Shown in pieces: positions 54,931-64,000 of a DNA stretch of 64,000 bases; position 1 is the first letter of the stretch, and each line of letters starts with the position of its first letter. Origin of the DNA: Tomocerus qinae (taxonomy: Eukaryota > Arthropoda > Collembola > Entomobryomorpha > Tomoceridae); NCBI GenBank assembly GCA_020055645.1, contig CM034546.1, positions 128,113,875 to 128,177,874 of the forward strand. The letters are read 5' to 3'. Both the position numbers and the translations under genes were made by a program. Below the pieces are notes generated by a model. It was not told the origin of the DNA. It made no database searches and was given only the letters and a program-made list of their open reading frames with translations.

Positions 54931-56810
54931 ATGTTGTCAAGATTAACAATAAAATCATTTGACCTTTGTTGCTCTATAATCCACACCTTCAGGCTTTTCC
55001 CATTAGAATTTAATTCTCAATCTGTGACCCTGAAGTACAGTGACTCAAAACTGAAATTATTCAATGCCACACTATTTACTTGCGGTTTCGTTGCTGGGGT
55101 TATTGTTTACACTGGAATTTTACTCAAAAATTTGTTTCAACCTAATCCAGAAATGAACGTTCGGAAAATAATATTTTTAATCCTGTTTGATTTACTTTTG
55201 TTTATGGCCCTAGTGTTTTCTTATATCATTTTCTTCGAATTGAAAAATGGCATTGTCATCATAAATGCATATCTTCGAGTTAATTCCTCGTTTGAAAGTA
55301 AACTATTTTAAACATAAATATCGTCTCTAAAGATGGAGAAATATTTATTCAATTTCAGACTGTTTCAGAAAATGCTTATATCCATTTTTCGTTTGGTGTA
55401 TGCAAGGACGTATTTAGGGATGGGCTTTACGGGCTGAAGCCCCCCCCCCGAAATCCAAGATAAAAGGAATTTTTTCTCAAAATAGCAAAAAAATTTTTGC
55501 CATTTTTAGGCCTTTTTTGACTCATTTCGTTCAAAAAATGTCAAAAATTTTCGCGCTATTATCCGAAACTCAGTTCTGCATACGTGCTTGGGTGTATGTA
55601 ATTAGCCTGTCTGCTTAGTAGAGATAATAAAGGATAGAGGAGACATCCAGTACATAATTTTGTTTGATTCGTGAGATATCTTGTTTTATCCTTATAACCG
55701 CGAGGTTAAGGTATAGCCCCGAGATGCGGGAATATGAATAGTTGTTTAATGAGTGTTTTTTTAGAAAAGAAGTAGTTTTTTTAGAAAAGAAGTAGTTTTT
55801 TTAGAAAAGAAGTAGTTTTTTTAGAAAAGAAGTAGTTTTTTTAGAAAAGGAGTAGTTTTTTAGAAAAAGGAGTAGTTTTTTTTGTAAAAAAGGAGTACCG
55901 CTTTTATTCCCTGATGAATCCCTACAAGGATAAAATACGTATTAAAAATTTATTTTTTAATTATAAATTATATTTTTTAAAATTTTCAGAAACGTTTCCC
56001 AAATGGAAGGAAAAGAGTCGGTTTGATGCAGTTGGATTCACTCTTTGCACGCTGCCATTCGTTTTTCCATTGCTTCAAGTAATATTTGGTGCACTCTGCG
56101 TCTATCACAAAGAAAATCCAATATACGTCATCGTACATTTCATTCTTCCAGAACATCTAGCTGGAAACCCGTGGACACAACTTGGAATGTTTGTCTTGGC
56201 GATTGTAGTATCAGGTTTTTGGTTGTATGCAATATTGGCTTTGTTGATCGTTGCCATCGTTTATGTAACGATAACAAGAGAATGGCTATTTTTTGTATCT
56301 AAATTCATTCCTAACACATTAGCTGGTGATTCTAAGTCGTATTTTGATTTAAGACCTACTCTCGTCCAAAATATACGACCTTTGATGAGGAAAATGATCA
56401 CAATGATGCGATTGGTAAATATTTATATCAACCAAATCATTTATTTTGCTGAACCAATCTTTCTCGGGGTTATTCTTTCTGTCCATGTAATTTCTGGGTT
56501 TGCTATGATCAGTTTGTATTCCACATTCCAAATGCCTTACTACATTCTATTTCCTTTTGGTAATGTTTTCTTTCTCTTGATGGAATTAATTTTATTTACC
56601 GCATCAGCCGAGATATTAAATTTATCTCATGAATTCTCGGCTCAATGGCTTCTCAATGCGGATTTATTCATGAGAAAGTGGTTGACAGCTCGTCAACACT
56701 TAAGACTTGAAGTCGGGCCTTTCTTTATGGTTACTAAATCAACAATCTTGACTTTTATGTCATTACTAATCGGCCACACTATCAACCTCATCTTAGGTAT
56801 CAATATATAA
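54931..56810 (+). CDS. Receptor 11: GR-like receptor (subfamily 3)
   Basis: Exons 54931-55297 and 55990-56810, 395 residues. The 692-bp intron has been enlarged by a foreign insertion containing a C10 run and a 20-bp tandem repeat, but the donor (GAA A|GTAAAC) and acceptor (ATTTTCAG) are intact. Subfamily-3 marks are DLCCSIIH, REWLFFVSKFIPN, and LNADLFMRKWLTARQHLRLE. It shares with receptor 12 the HFILPEHLAxNPWTQ segment between spans 3 and 4. Confidence 0.87.
55380..55640 (+). repeat. Foreign insertion in the receptor 11 intron
   Basis: A stretch with GGGCTGAAGCCCCCCCCCCG and repeated TTTTTGCCATTTTTAGG-like words, absent from the introns of all other receptors. It resembles a transposon fragment; the class is unknown. 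Confidence 0.4.
55754..55895 (+). repeat. 20-bp tandem repeat in the receptor 11 intron, about 6-7 copies
   Basis: The unit TTTTTTTAGAAAAGAAGTAG varies slightly in the last copies. It lies about 95 bases before the acceptor and does not touch the splice sites. Confidence 0.88.
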
Positions 56811-57774
56811 GCTTGTAAATAATTACAAAAAAAATTATTGTCATTATCTGATGACTGCAAAAACTTTTATATTATACCTATTGTGTAAAATTATTAGATT
56901 TGAATTTTGTGACCCATCAATAGGAAAACTTCTGTAGGATATAATATTATTGAGTACTGCAAATCTTGCTTTACAACCTGAAACACTTAATCTGTAATTA
57001 TATGTACATAATTTTACCAGTCATATACACTGTATTCATCATAATTTGTAACACACTATATTTTAAAATATGTACTCAAATCAAAAGGAAAGGAAGTAGA
57101 GTAAATTAAAATTACGTTTTGTATTGACATTCTATTTCATTAAAATATTACACTATCAACGTCATCATGATTTCGTGAGTTATCAATTTTATTGTGTTGT
57201 CAATACATTTCGAATCCAATAAAATGCGTTAGGTGCTATTAAAATTATTTCATCTCAAACCTTTCATATTAAAACGCCACTGGGAGACATGCTCCAACAT
57301 ATTAGGATCATTATTAAATTGTTAGATTATTTTAACTGGTTTATGTTAACATGCTCTTAAAAATGGTTCTTTATTATTAGAAAAGGAAACCACGTTCATT
57401 ATGTATTGAATCTATCAAATGTTCCGTTATTACAATTGAGACTAACTTATATAAAACAAAGCATATTCCCGGAAAAGAAAACTATATAGACTTTCCTATA
57501 AACACATTAAACTCCGTGCTTAAAGAGGAAGAAATTAAACTATAAAAATAGTTATAAATATTTAATGATGTACATGTCAAGCAATGGTAAAAAAATAATG
57601 AGCTTCTTACTTGACCACGTTTACTCTGACTCCAAACAGGTTATTTTCTCTGTTCTGTCGGACGGCTCTTCTTTGTAGTTTCCATGAATATCTGCACTAA
57701 ACAAACAAAGCGTTAGAAAAATAATCCACTTTTTAAAACTTGGCCTTAAGATGTGCGTAAGACATTTATTAAAT
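56811..57774. other. Spacer after receptor 11, up to the hAT MITE
   Basis: Non-coding and largely homologous to the receptor 10-11 spacer. Confidence 0.55.
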
Positions 57775-57782
57775 CATCCAGC

Positions 57783-58380
57783 CAGTGTACAAAATTTACC
57801 ACTTTTTAGCCTTTTTTACCATCACAGTGGTAAAAATGCACTTAATGGTAAAAATGCATTTAATGGTAAAAATGGTAAATAGCGATTGATTAAACAGCTG
57901 AGTACAGATACACTAGACTTCCTAAAATATAAGTTTTAAAACTTTATTTTCTATGAAATATTTCCAATTAGCCCCTTAATCAATTAAATTAATCATATTT
58001 ATTTGATTGTACACCAAAAGTTATAAAAAAAAATGAAGAAAGAAAGATTGTATTTGGCACCGCCCATTTAAAATTGATGCTAATTTCATTGCAATTAATT
58101 TCTCAATCGGCAAGGGTTGTTAGCGCCCCCATTGGTTGAATCCTACTCTGATTGATGAACACTTATCAATTTGTGACAACAATGATCATTTGCTAAGCTA
58201 TTTCATACTTTGGCACCGAGTTTTATTCAAAATTCCAACACCAAATTTAAATGAAACTATTTTTTACCATTTTTACCATTTATACCACTTACCACTACTT
58301 GGTAGGTAGTGGTATTTAACATTAAATACCATTAAAAACCATTTACCACTGGTAAGTGTTAAATGGTATTTTGTACACTG
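57783..58380. mobile_element. hAT-type MITE, 598 bp, with 8-bp target duplication
   Basis: The terminal inverted repeat CAGTGTACAAAAT...ACCA is mirrored by TGGTATTTTGTACACTG at the right end. CATCCAGC flanks it on both sides (57775-57782 and 58381-58388). CAGxG ends and an 8-bp duplication are hAT hallmarks. Subterminal regions carry repeated ATGGTAAAAATGCA words and their inverse. No transposase is present. The clean duplication means the surrounding spacer can be read as the empty site, as seen at 54280-54290 in the paralogous spacer. Confidence 0.92.
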
Positions 58381-58388
58381 CATCCAGC

Positions 58389-58793
58389 ATAGTAAGATAC
58401 AATCCACCAACATTGTTTGGTATCTCGGAGCATGTATACTAATATTGTATTAGTATTTAGCAACTGTGTAAATTCTTTAATTGATGTTAAAAGGTCAACT
58501 TTCTATTAAAGCAAATAATTAGCTAAGATATTTTATTATGATAGTACAAGATACAGGCACAATACGATTATTAATACTGATAGAAATATTGTCATATCAT
58601 CCATAGTTGAAAGTACTTACGGAGCAAAGTAGTAAATTATTATAAACTTATTATTACAATTTAAAATAAAAATCTCACAAAGCAGCAAAGTTGCAAACTC
58701 TATAGAAATAGTACTCATACACATAACTAATAACTATCCAAATATAATGTTTTGGGCGAGGTTTGTACTCTAAGCTGAATATAGGAATACTAG
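58389..58793. other. Spacer continuing after the MITE
   Basis: The continuation of the paralogous spacer (matching about 54285-54690). Non-coding. Confidence 0.5.
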
Positions 58794-59637
58794 TGAACCC
58801 AGCTAAGGGGCAAATCTAGCACTCAAGAGAAATTCAGCAGGTCACCCATCACAATAATAAAAATAATTTCGAAAACATGCCATTAGGTTTTTAACTTTGT
58901 AAATACAAAAAAATTGTTAATTGGAAAAATTAGCTGCAGCCCAAACTTCCTGATAAAAAGGAATTTCCTACACCAAAACAATAACTGTTGATAGTAGCAT
59001 CAAATACAGGGAATAATGAAAGACTATTTTCGAAAAGACTCCCACAAAGTTACCAAAAAATATCGAAAAAATAAGATTCACTCTAGGATTTTGGAAAAAC
59101 GTACAAATCCTATGAGTACAACTTGCAATAAATATTTTTGGAGAATAAATTAGTGGCTCCCAGTACTGTTATTCAATTCTACAAAAAGATATCCCAACTG
59201 GCACAAAGGAATTAAGAGGGTAGTAAAGAGTACACCCAGCTCTATTAAAAAACGTTGAATAAGTTTTTCGATATTAATAGCAGCACCAATTTGGTTTAGA
59301 AGTTTTGAAATGCTATTTAATACGTACATTACGATCATTACGAAATGTTCCCTTCCGCTAATCATTTCCATTCGATCACCCCTCACCATTCAACCTATTG
59401 TTTTCTATTATTATTTAGATGTTATAATAATAATATGAAACGACTCATTTCGGTGGTTTAGAGAAATTGGGCTTGCGCATTTTGCTTTCTTGTTTTTAAG
59501 GTGCCTGCATATATTACGTGTGCAGTTGATAGGAGGAGGAGATACCCAAAAGTGTTGCAGTCAGCACTTGCGTTACACATGTGGAAGGGGGTTTTGCTTT
59601 ACGTAATATATGCAGGTTCCCTAGGTTCTCCCTACCA
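58794..59637 (+). repeat. Dispersed repeat, long copy (inverted relative to 6423-6888)
   Basis: Starts TGAACCCAGCTAAGGGGC and ends with TATGCAGGTTCCCTAGG; matches the reverse complement of 6423-6888 at both ends and in the middle. The longer interior contains only a weak minus-strand open frame (59150-59389) with no recognised domain. Insertion falls just upstream of receptor 12. Confidence 0.7.
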
Positions 59638-59638
59638 C

Positions 59639-59720
59639 ACGTACATATAACACACACACATATATATATAACACACACTCATATATGTATATATATATAT
59701 AAATATGTATGTATATATAG
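59639..59720 (+). repeat. CA/TA microsatellite
   Basis: ACACACACATATATATATAA-type dinucleotide tracts and ATGTATGT words, directly after the dispersed repeat. Confidence 0.9.
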
Positions 59721-60101
59721 ACAGGTAAATTTATTAAGTCTACGATTATATATAGAGATTAGACCAAAGGCAGATTCTCACATGTATTCATTTCAAAGTG
59801 TAATGAAAAACCTTAGTTATTATAAGCTTTATTATGTACCTAATTTAAATGGCGATATTAGAGCAAGGGCAAATTCTCATTAAACTGAACACGTTTTGAT
59901 TACAGATAAATACAAAGAGGAAACTTAATACAGCTTTATACAACTTATTATTTGCTTATTTCTAAATATACATTAGTCCATAAAACAACTTACTATTGTC
60001 AATTCTTGAGAAGAAGGAGAAGGCACAAAAACACTAAAACACAATTCAACTATAAAATATTTTTCATAGAGTTGTTTTAATTATAAATTCTTTCCATAGC
60101 A

Positions 60102-61397
60102 ATGTTGTCAAGATTAACTATAAACGCACTTGACCTTTGTTGCTCTGTAATCCACCGCTTTAGGCTTTTCCCATTAGAATTTAATTCTCAAACAATGACA
60201 CTTAAGTACAGTAACTCAAAGCTAAAATTGTTTAATGCAATAATATTTTCGTGTAGCTTCCTTGCTGGGGTAATTGTTTACACTGGAATTTTACTCAAAA
60301 ACTTGTTTCAACCCGATCCAGAAATGAACGTTCGGAAAATAATATTTTTAATCCTGTTTGATTTGCTTCTGTTCTTGACACTTATATTCTCCTATATCAT
60401 TTTCTTCGAATTGAAAAATGGTATTGTCGTCGCAAATGCATACTTCCGAGTTAATTCCTCATTTGACAGTAAGCTATTCATGTTTATCTTAAATAAATAA
60501 ATACTATTACAGTATAAAAATAAATAAACCAATTTATACTATGTTTTGAATTAATTACCATTTTTAACATTTTCAGAAACATTCCCTAAATGGAAGAAGG
60601 AGAGTCGTTTCGATGTTGTTGGATTCATTCTTTATTCTCTGGCGATAATTTTTCCTTTCTTTCAAGCAATATTTGGTGCACTCTGCATCTATCACAAGGA
60701 AAATCCAGTCTACATAATCGTGCATTTCATTCTTCCAGAACATCTAGCTGAAAATCCATGGACACAATTTGGAATATTTATTTTGGCGATTTCAGTGTCA
60801 GGTTTTTCCATCTATACATTTTTGGCTTTGTTGATCGTTGGCATCTCTTATGTAACGATCACTAGAGAATGGCTATTTTTTGTATCTAAATTCATTCCTA
60901 ATGCTTTAGCTGATGAGCACAACGAGTATTTTGATTTAAAACCCAATCTGGTTCGAAATATACGACCTTTGATGAGGAAAATGGTCACAATGATGCGATT
61001 GGAAAATATTTACTTTAACAAATCCATCTATTTTGCCCAACCTATCGCTCTTGGGATTATTCTTTCAATTCATGTCATTTCTGGGTTTGCTATGATTAGT
61101 TTGTATTCCACATTCCATATGCCTTATTATATTCTATTTCCATTTATGAACATTTTCTTTCTTGTGATGGAAATCATTTTATTTCCCACATCAGCCGAGA
61201 TATTAAACTTATCTCATGAATTTTCCGTGCAATGGCTTCTCAATGCAGATCTATTCATGAGGAAGTGGTTGACAGCTCGTCAGCATATAAGGGTTGAAGC
61301 CGGGCCTTTCTTTGTAATTACTAAATCAACACTCCTGACTTTCATGTCTTTACTAATCGGCCACACTATTAACCTCATCTTAGGTATCAACATGTAA
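60102..61397 (+). CDS. Receptor 12: GR-like receptor (subfamily 3)
   Basis: Exons 60102-60468 and 60577-61397, 108-bp phase-1 intron, 395 residues. Exon 1 ends FDS. Exon 2 starts KTFPKWKKESRFDVVG and is open from the acceptor; its first in-frame Met is only a third of the way in, so the gene is complete only when spliced. Distinctive: RLENIYFNKSIYF in place of the conserved RLVNIYxNQ, and HIRVEAGPFF before span 7. It is the last receptor in the window and a close paralogue of receptor 11. Confidence 0.87.
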
Positions 61398-63648
61398 GCT
61401 TGTATAAATCTATATTTCTATATGAAGCTGATTTCTAATATGTGAATAATACATAAATGCTGAAAACTGTATTAAAGTAAGACCTACTTACAGAGGTGAA
61501 ATCATAGCATGTTTTGGCAGTAAAACTAAAAAGTACCTATCTAGTAAATATATTGCAGTATGTATATTGAATACAGGTTTGGGTATAAAAGATAGATATA
61601 AAACATAATTAGTTATAGTTATATAAGTAGGTATTCATTTTAGAATTCTTTCTATACCAAATGGCCATATTGGTTATTATGGTAATTAAGTTTGATTGCT
61701 CTATATTTTTAATACAATTTAAATGTGAATAATGAAGTAGACATTCTTCTAAGGATACATTGTAGATCATTTGGTTGGATAGATGGTTCAAACCTATAAT
61801 ACAATACTGTGTTTAGTGTAGTAATGTATAGTGGACGAAAAGTATAAACGCCAATTATGTTTTGTAATTCGATTCTTACGTACCACAATATAATGATAAA
61901 TCTAAATTATAATGGAATATTATATTATTGTAGCTCTAATGGCAAAACCTAACTTAAAAGCACCGGGAATAAATCAAAACCTCAACAAGTTTGTGCCAAG
62001 CAAACATCGAACCAAATAGGAATAATAATACCAATAAACTCAATAGTTTATATTTATAATGTAGCTTTTCGTATGATGTCTTTTACTCATGGGAAATATT
62101 ATTTCTCAACTTATTACTTTATGTACCCATGTCATACAGTTGTGTCTTCTTCCGTACTTTTTCTTGCCTAAAACAGTCATTGGCCATGTTAGAGTAATGA
62201 ATTTTAAATCTTTTAAGCAGAGCAATTTAGTATACCATTGGTAGTTTTTCTCCTAGACAAAAGGATTTAATTTACTTGCTATTGTATTATTTCCTTTGCG
62301 AGAGAGCCGATAATTAAATAAACACTTTTAATTTAAATTATTGTCGACTGTTGTTTTCTTGCTCATGTTACTGACCTCTAATCCTTTGACGGTGACTCCT
62401 CATTGTCCTCATATACCTCATAATATACTTGTCTATATACTTACACTATTTAAATATCAAATAAGAGGATTGGATTGAAAAATAAAAGCTACAAAGAGTG
62501 GGTTTGATATAATTAAGGTTTATTGAACATGATAAAGGCGTAGTCGTAGTCTTCGTAAATATTTTTGTTTACTTCTCCAATAGAACTTTTGCTATAAATT
62601 CATAACTACGTCGTTCCTGTAATTACAATATTGCTTATATACTGTAATATTATACTTATAGTATATAAGAAATTAGCAGTATTGTACACTATTGTTATTC
62701 TTATTTCCTGATGATTAATCTATCTAAACTGTTTAAATGTGTGAATAATTTGCATTTTTTACTTGTACTTTTTAGGCATAGATATGAACGTTATTGATAA
62801 CCTACTCATTTTTTGCTGATTTATTTAACAAATTAGAGTGTCTCTTTGAGGAAAGTTTGTAGTAACGAATGCCATTTAAAATACCCTTAAATTGTTCTTA
62901 TTTTTATAAAGAAATCCAAATTTCTTGTAACATTATTCCATTGTATTGTATAGTAATTACATATAGGTAGCATCTTCCGTTAGTTATTCCATTGTAATTT
63001 TAACTTTTTAAAGATTTATTTTATCTATTTATTTTACCTATTTATTGTATATCAACCATTGCCAATAAGTGATATTTCACAGAACCAAAATCCTCAGTGG
63101 AATTGAATGCAGGCCACAGAGCACAATCACTCATTACTTTCATCACTATCATCGCTCTGCTGCTGAGAACAATTATAATCATAATATCATGAACATGTCA
63201 TCCATACTTTGTATCATTCATCATGCTTAGCACAAATTGATAATAGTTTTTGCTTATCTCCTCTCCTTCCTCAATTAAATTAGAACTAAAATGTGTATCA
63301 AATATCACCGGCGTTATCGAGTGTGATGATACGATTTGAGAATGGAGAATTATAAAGTGCTCATTCAAATATTGACTGATGGATATTAAAAATCAGTCTA
63401 TCAGTGACAGATAGTCAATCTTGCAGTAAAATAAAACCTTTTGTTGCAATACAATTAGGTACAATTGTTATAAAAACAAAGAATTAAAAAATTAATTCTA
63501 CTTTATAAGGCCACTGACTCATTTGAGGATTTGGTAATATCCAAATATTACATAGAGAGAGATTGAGAGATACATCTTTATTAAATTCGCGGCTGTGTAA
63601 GGGACAATTCATATTAGAGAGTTAGAGAGATCTCGGTTTTTAATAATT
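61398..63648. other. Spacer between the receptor array and the ankyrin gene
   Basis: 2.2 kb of AT-rich non-coding DNA. GAGAGA-rich words around 63555-63635 may belong to the promoter or 5' leader of the next gene. No gene or repeat was recognised. Confidence 0.5.
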
Positions 63649-64000
63649 ATGTCGTCTATAACCCAATCATTTGAGCACCCAACACAAAATGAAAGTAGGG
63701 ACCAATATTCATTAATGTCACACTCAAATTATGATGAGAAAATATTTGAAAATTTTGAGAATTGGTTAAAAGATAAAAATTATGAGAAAATTGAAAATCT
63801 GTTTGAAGAAGATGAAGACTTGATAGACTACCAAGATCCGTTGTCTGGTGGAACGTTCCTTCATTTCGCGTCTAGCATTCAAAAGTGGGATTTAAAAGTT
63901 GTTTCGCTGCTACTGGAAAAAAGTGGCCCAAGAGTGAACAGCATTGATAAAATTGGTCGGACTCCACTTCATTGGGCAGTGGCAGGAGGTATGTTCAATT
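63649..64000 (+). CDS. Ankyrin-repeat protein, 5' part
   Basis: Open from ATG 63649 to the window edge (117 codons). An acidic, Asn-rich N-terminus (about 1-70) is followed by ankyrin-type units: GGTFLHFASS...VVSLLLE (about 73-95) and GRTPLHWAVAGG (from about 104). A GTATGT at 63989 could be a splice donor (phase 1), or the frame may simply continue the ankyrin helix (AVAGGMFN). The overall family cannot be judged from this fragment; candidates range from IkB-like proteins to ankyrin-type channels or adaptors. Confidence 0.8.
   Translation, partial: MSSITQSFEHPTQNESRDQYSLMSHSNYDEKIFENFENWLKDKNYEKIENLFEEDEDLIDYQDPLSGGTFLHFASSIQKWDLKVVSLLLEKSGPRVNSIDKIGRTPLHWAVAGGMFN

Noticed and set aside
59150-59389. 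79-residue hydrophobic minus-strand frame
   Set aside because: Lies inside a dispersed repeat and has no counterpart in the shorter copy at 6423-6888.

Overview
The window is AT-rich eukaryotic DNA with GT-AG introns, arthropod-type promoter signals and a dense load of transposable elements. The dominant content is a head-to-tail array of twelve seven-transmembrane proteins of about 390-400 residues that look like divergent arthropod gustatory receptors (GR family). Beside the array are a polyketide synthase and, inside it, a microbial-type class I terpene synthase. Lineage-specific GR expansions together with PKS and laterally acquired terpene synthases are known from springtails (Collembola) and some mites. 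A springtail-like arthropod is therefore my best guess, but it is an inference from gene content.

Layout: 1-4.75 kb is the 3' part of a multidomain reducing PKS (C-methyltransferase, pseudo-KR, ER, KR, ACP, terminal thioester reductase) in one exon. 4.75-7.1 kb is non-coding with one dispersed repeat. 7.1-31.6 kb holds receptors 1-7, interrupted at 10.9-18.1 kb by two head-to-tail copies of a Penelope-like retroelement. 31.6-46.5 kb is a transposon island: Helitron termini enclosing a 36-bp and a 10-bp minisatellite, a large inverted-repeat (foldback-like) element, a 21-bp satellite joined to a 340-bp mobile unit, MITEs, a CR1-group LINE broken by a second copy of the 340-bp unit, and the terpene synthase directly after the LINE tail. 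47.5-61.4 kb holds receptors 8-12, with a hAT-type MITE that has a clean 8-bp target duplication. The window ends in the 5' part of an ankyrin-repeat gene.

All receptor genes, the PKS, the terpene synthase and the ankyrin gene are on the + strand. Every receptor has exactly two coding exons split by one phase-1 intron at the same place. They fall into three subfamilies by their N-termini: receptors 1, 3, 6, 10 (subfamily 1); 2, 4, 5, 8, 9 (subfamily 2); 7, 11, 12 (subfamily 3). Receptors 4-5-6-7 and 8-9-10-11 have the same order (2-2-1-3), which suggests an old four-gene block duplication on which later single-gene and two-gene duplications are superimposed. The receptors are presumed chemosensory. 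The PKS and the terpene synthase point to production of polyketide and terpenoid metabolites, but nothing here shows a functional link between biosynthesis and reception.

Main cautions: the near-identical stretches around the tandem Penelope copies could be a real recent duplication or conversion, or an assembly error. All three frame breaks in the first Penelope copy lie in A-runs. All family assignments were made by eye from motifs, without database searches.
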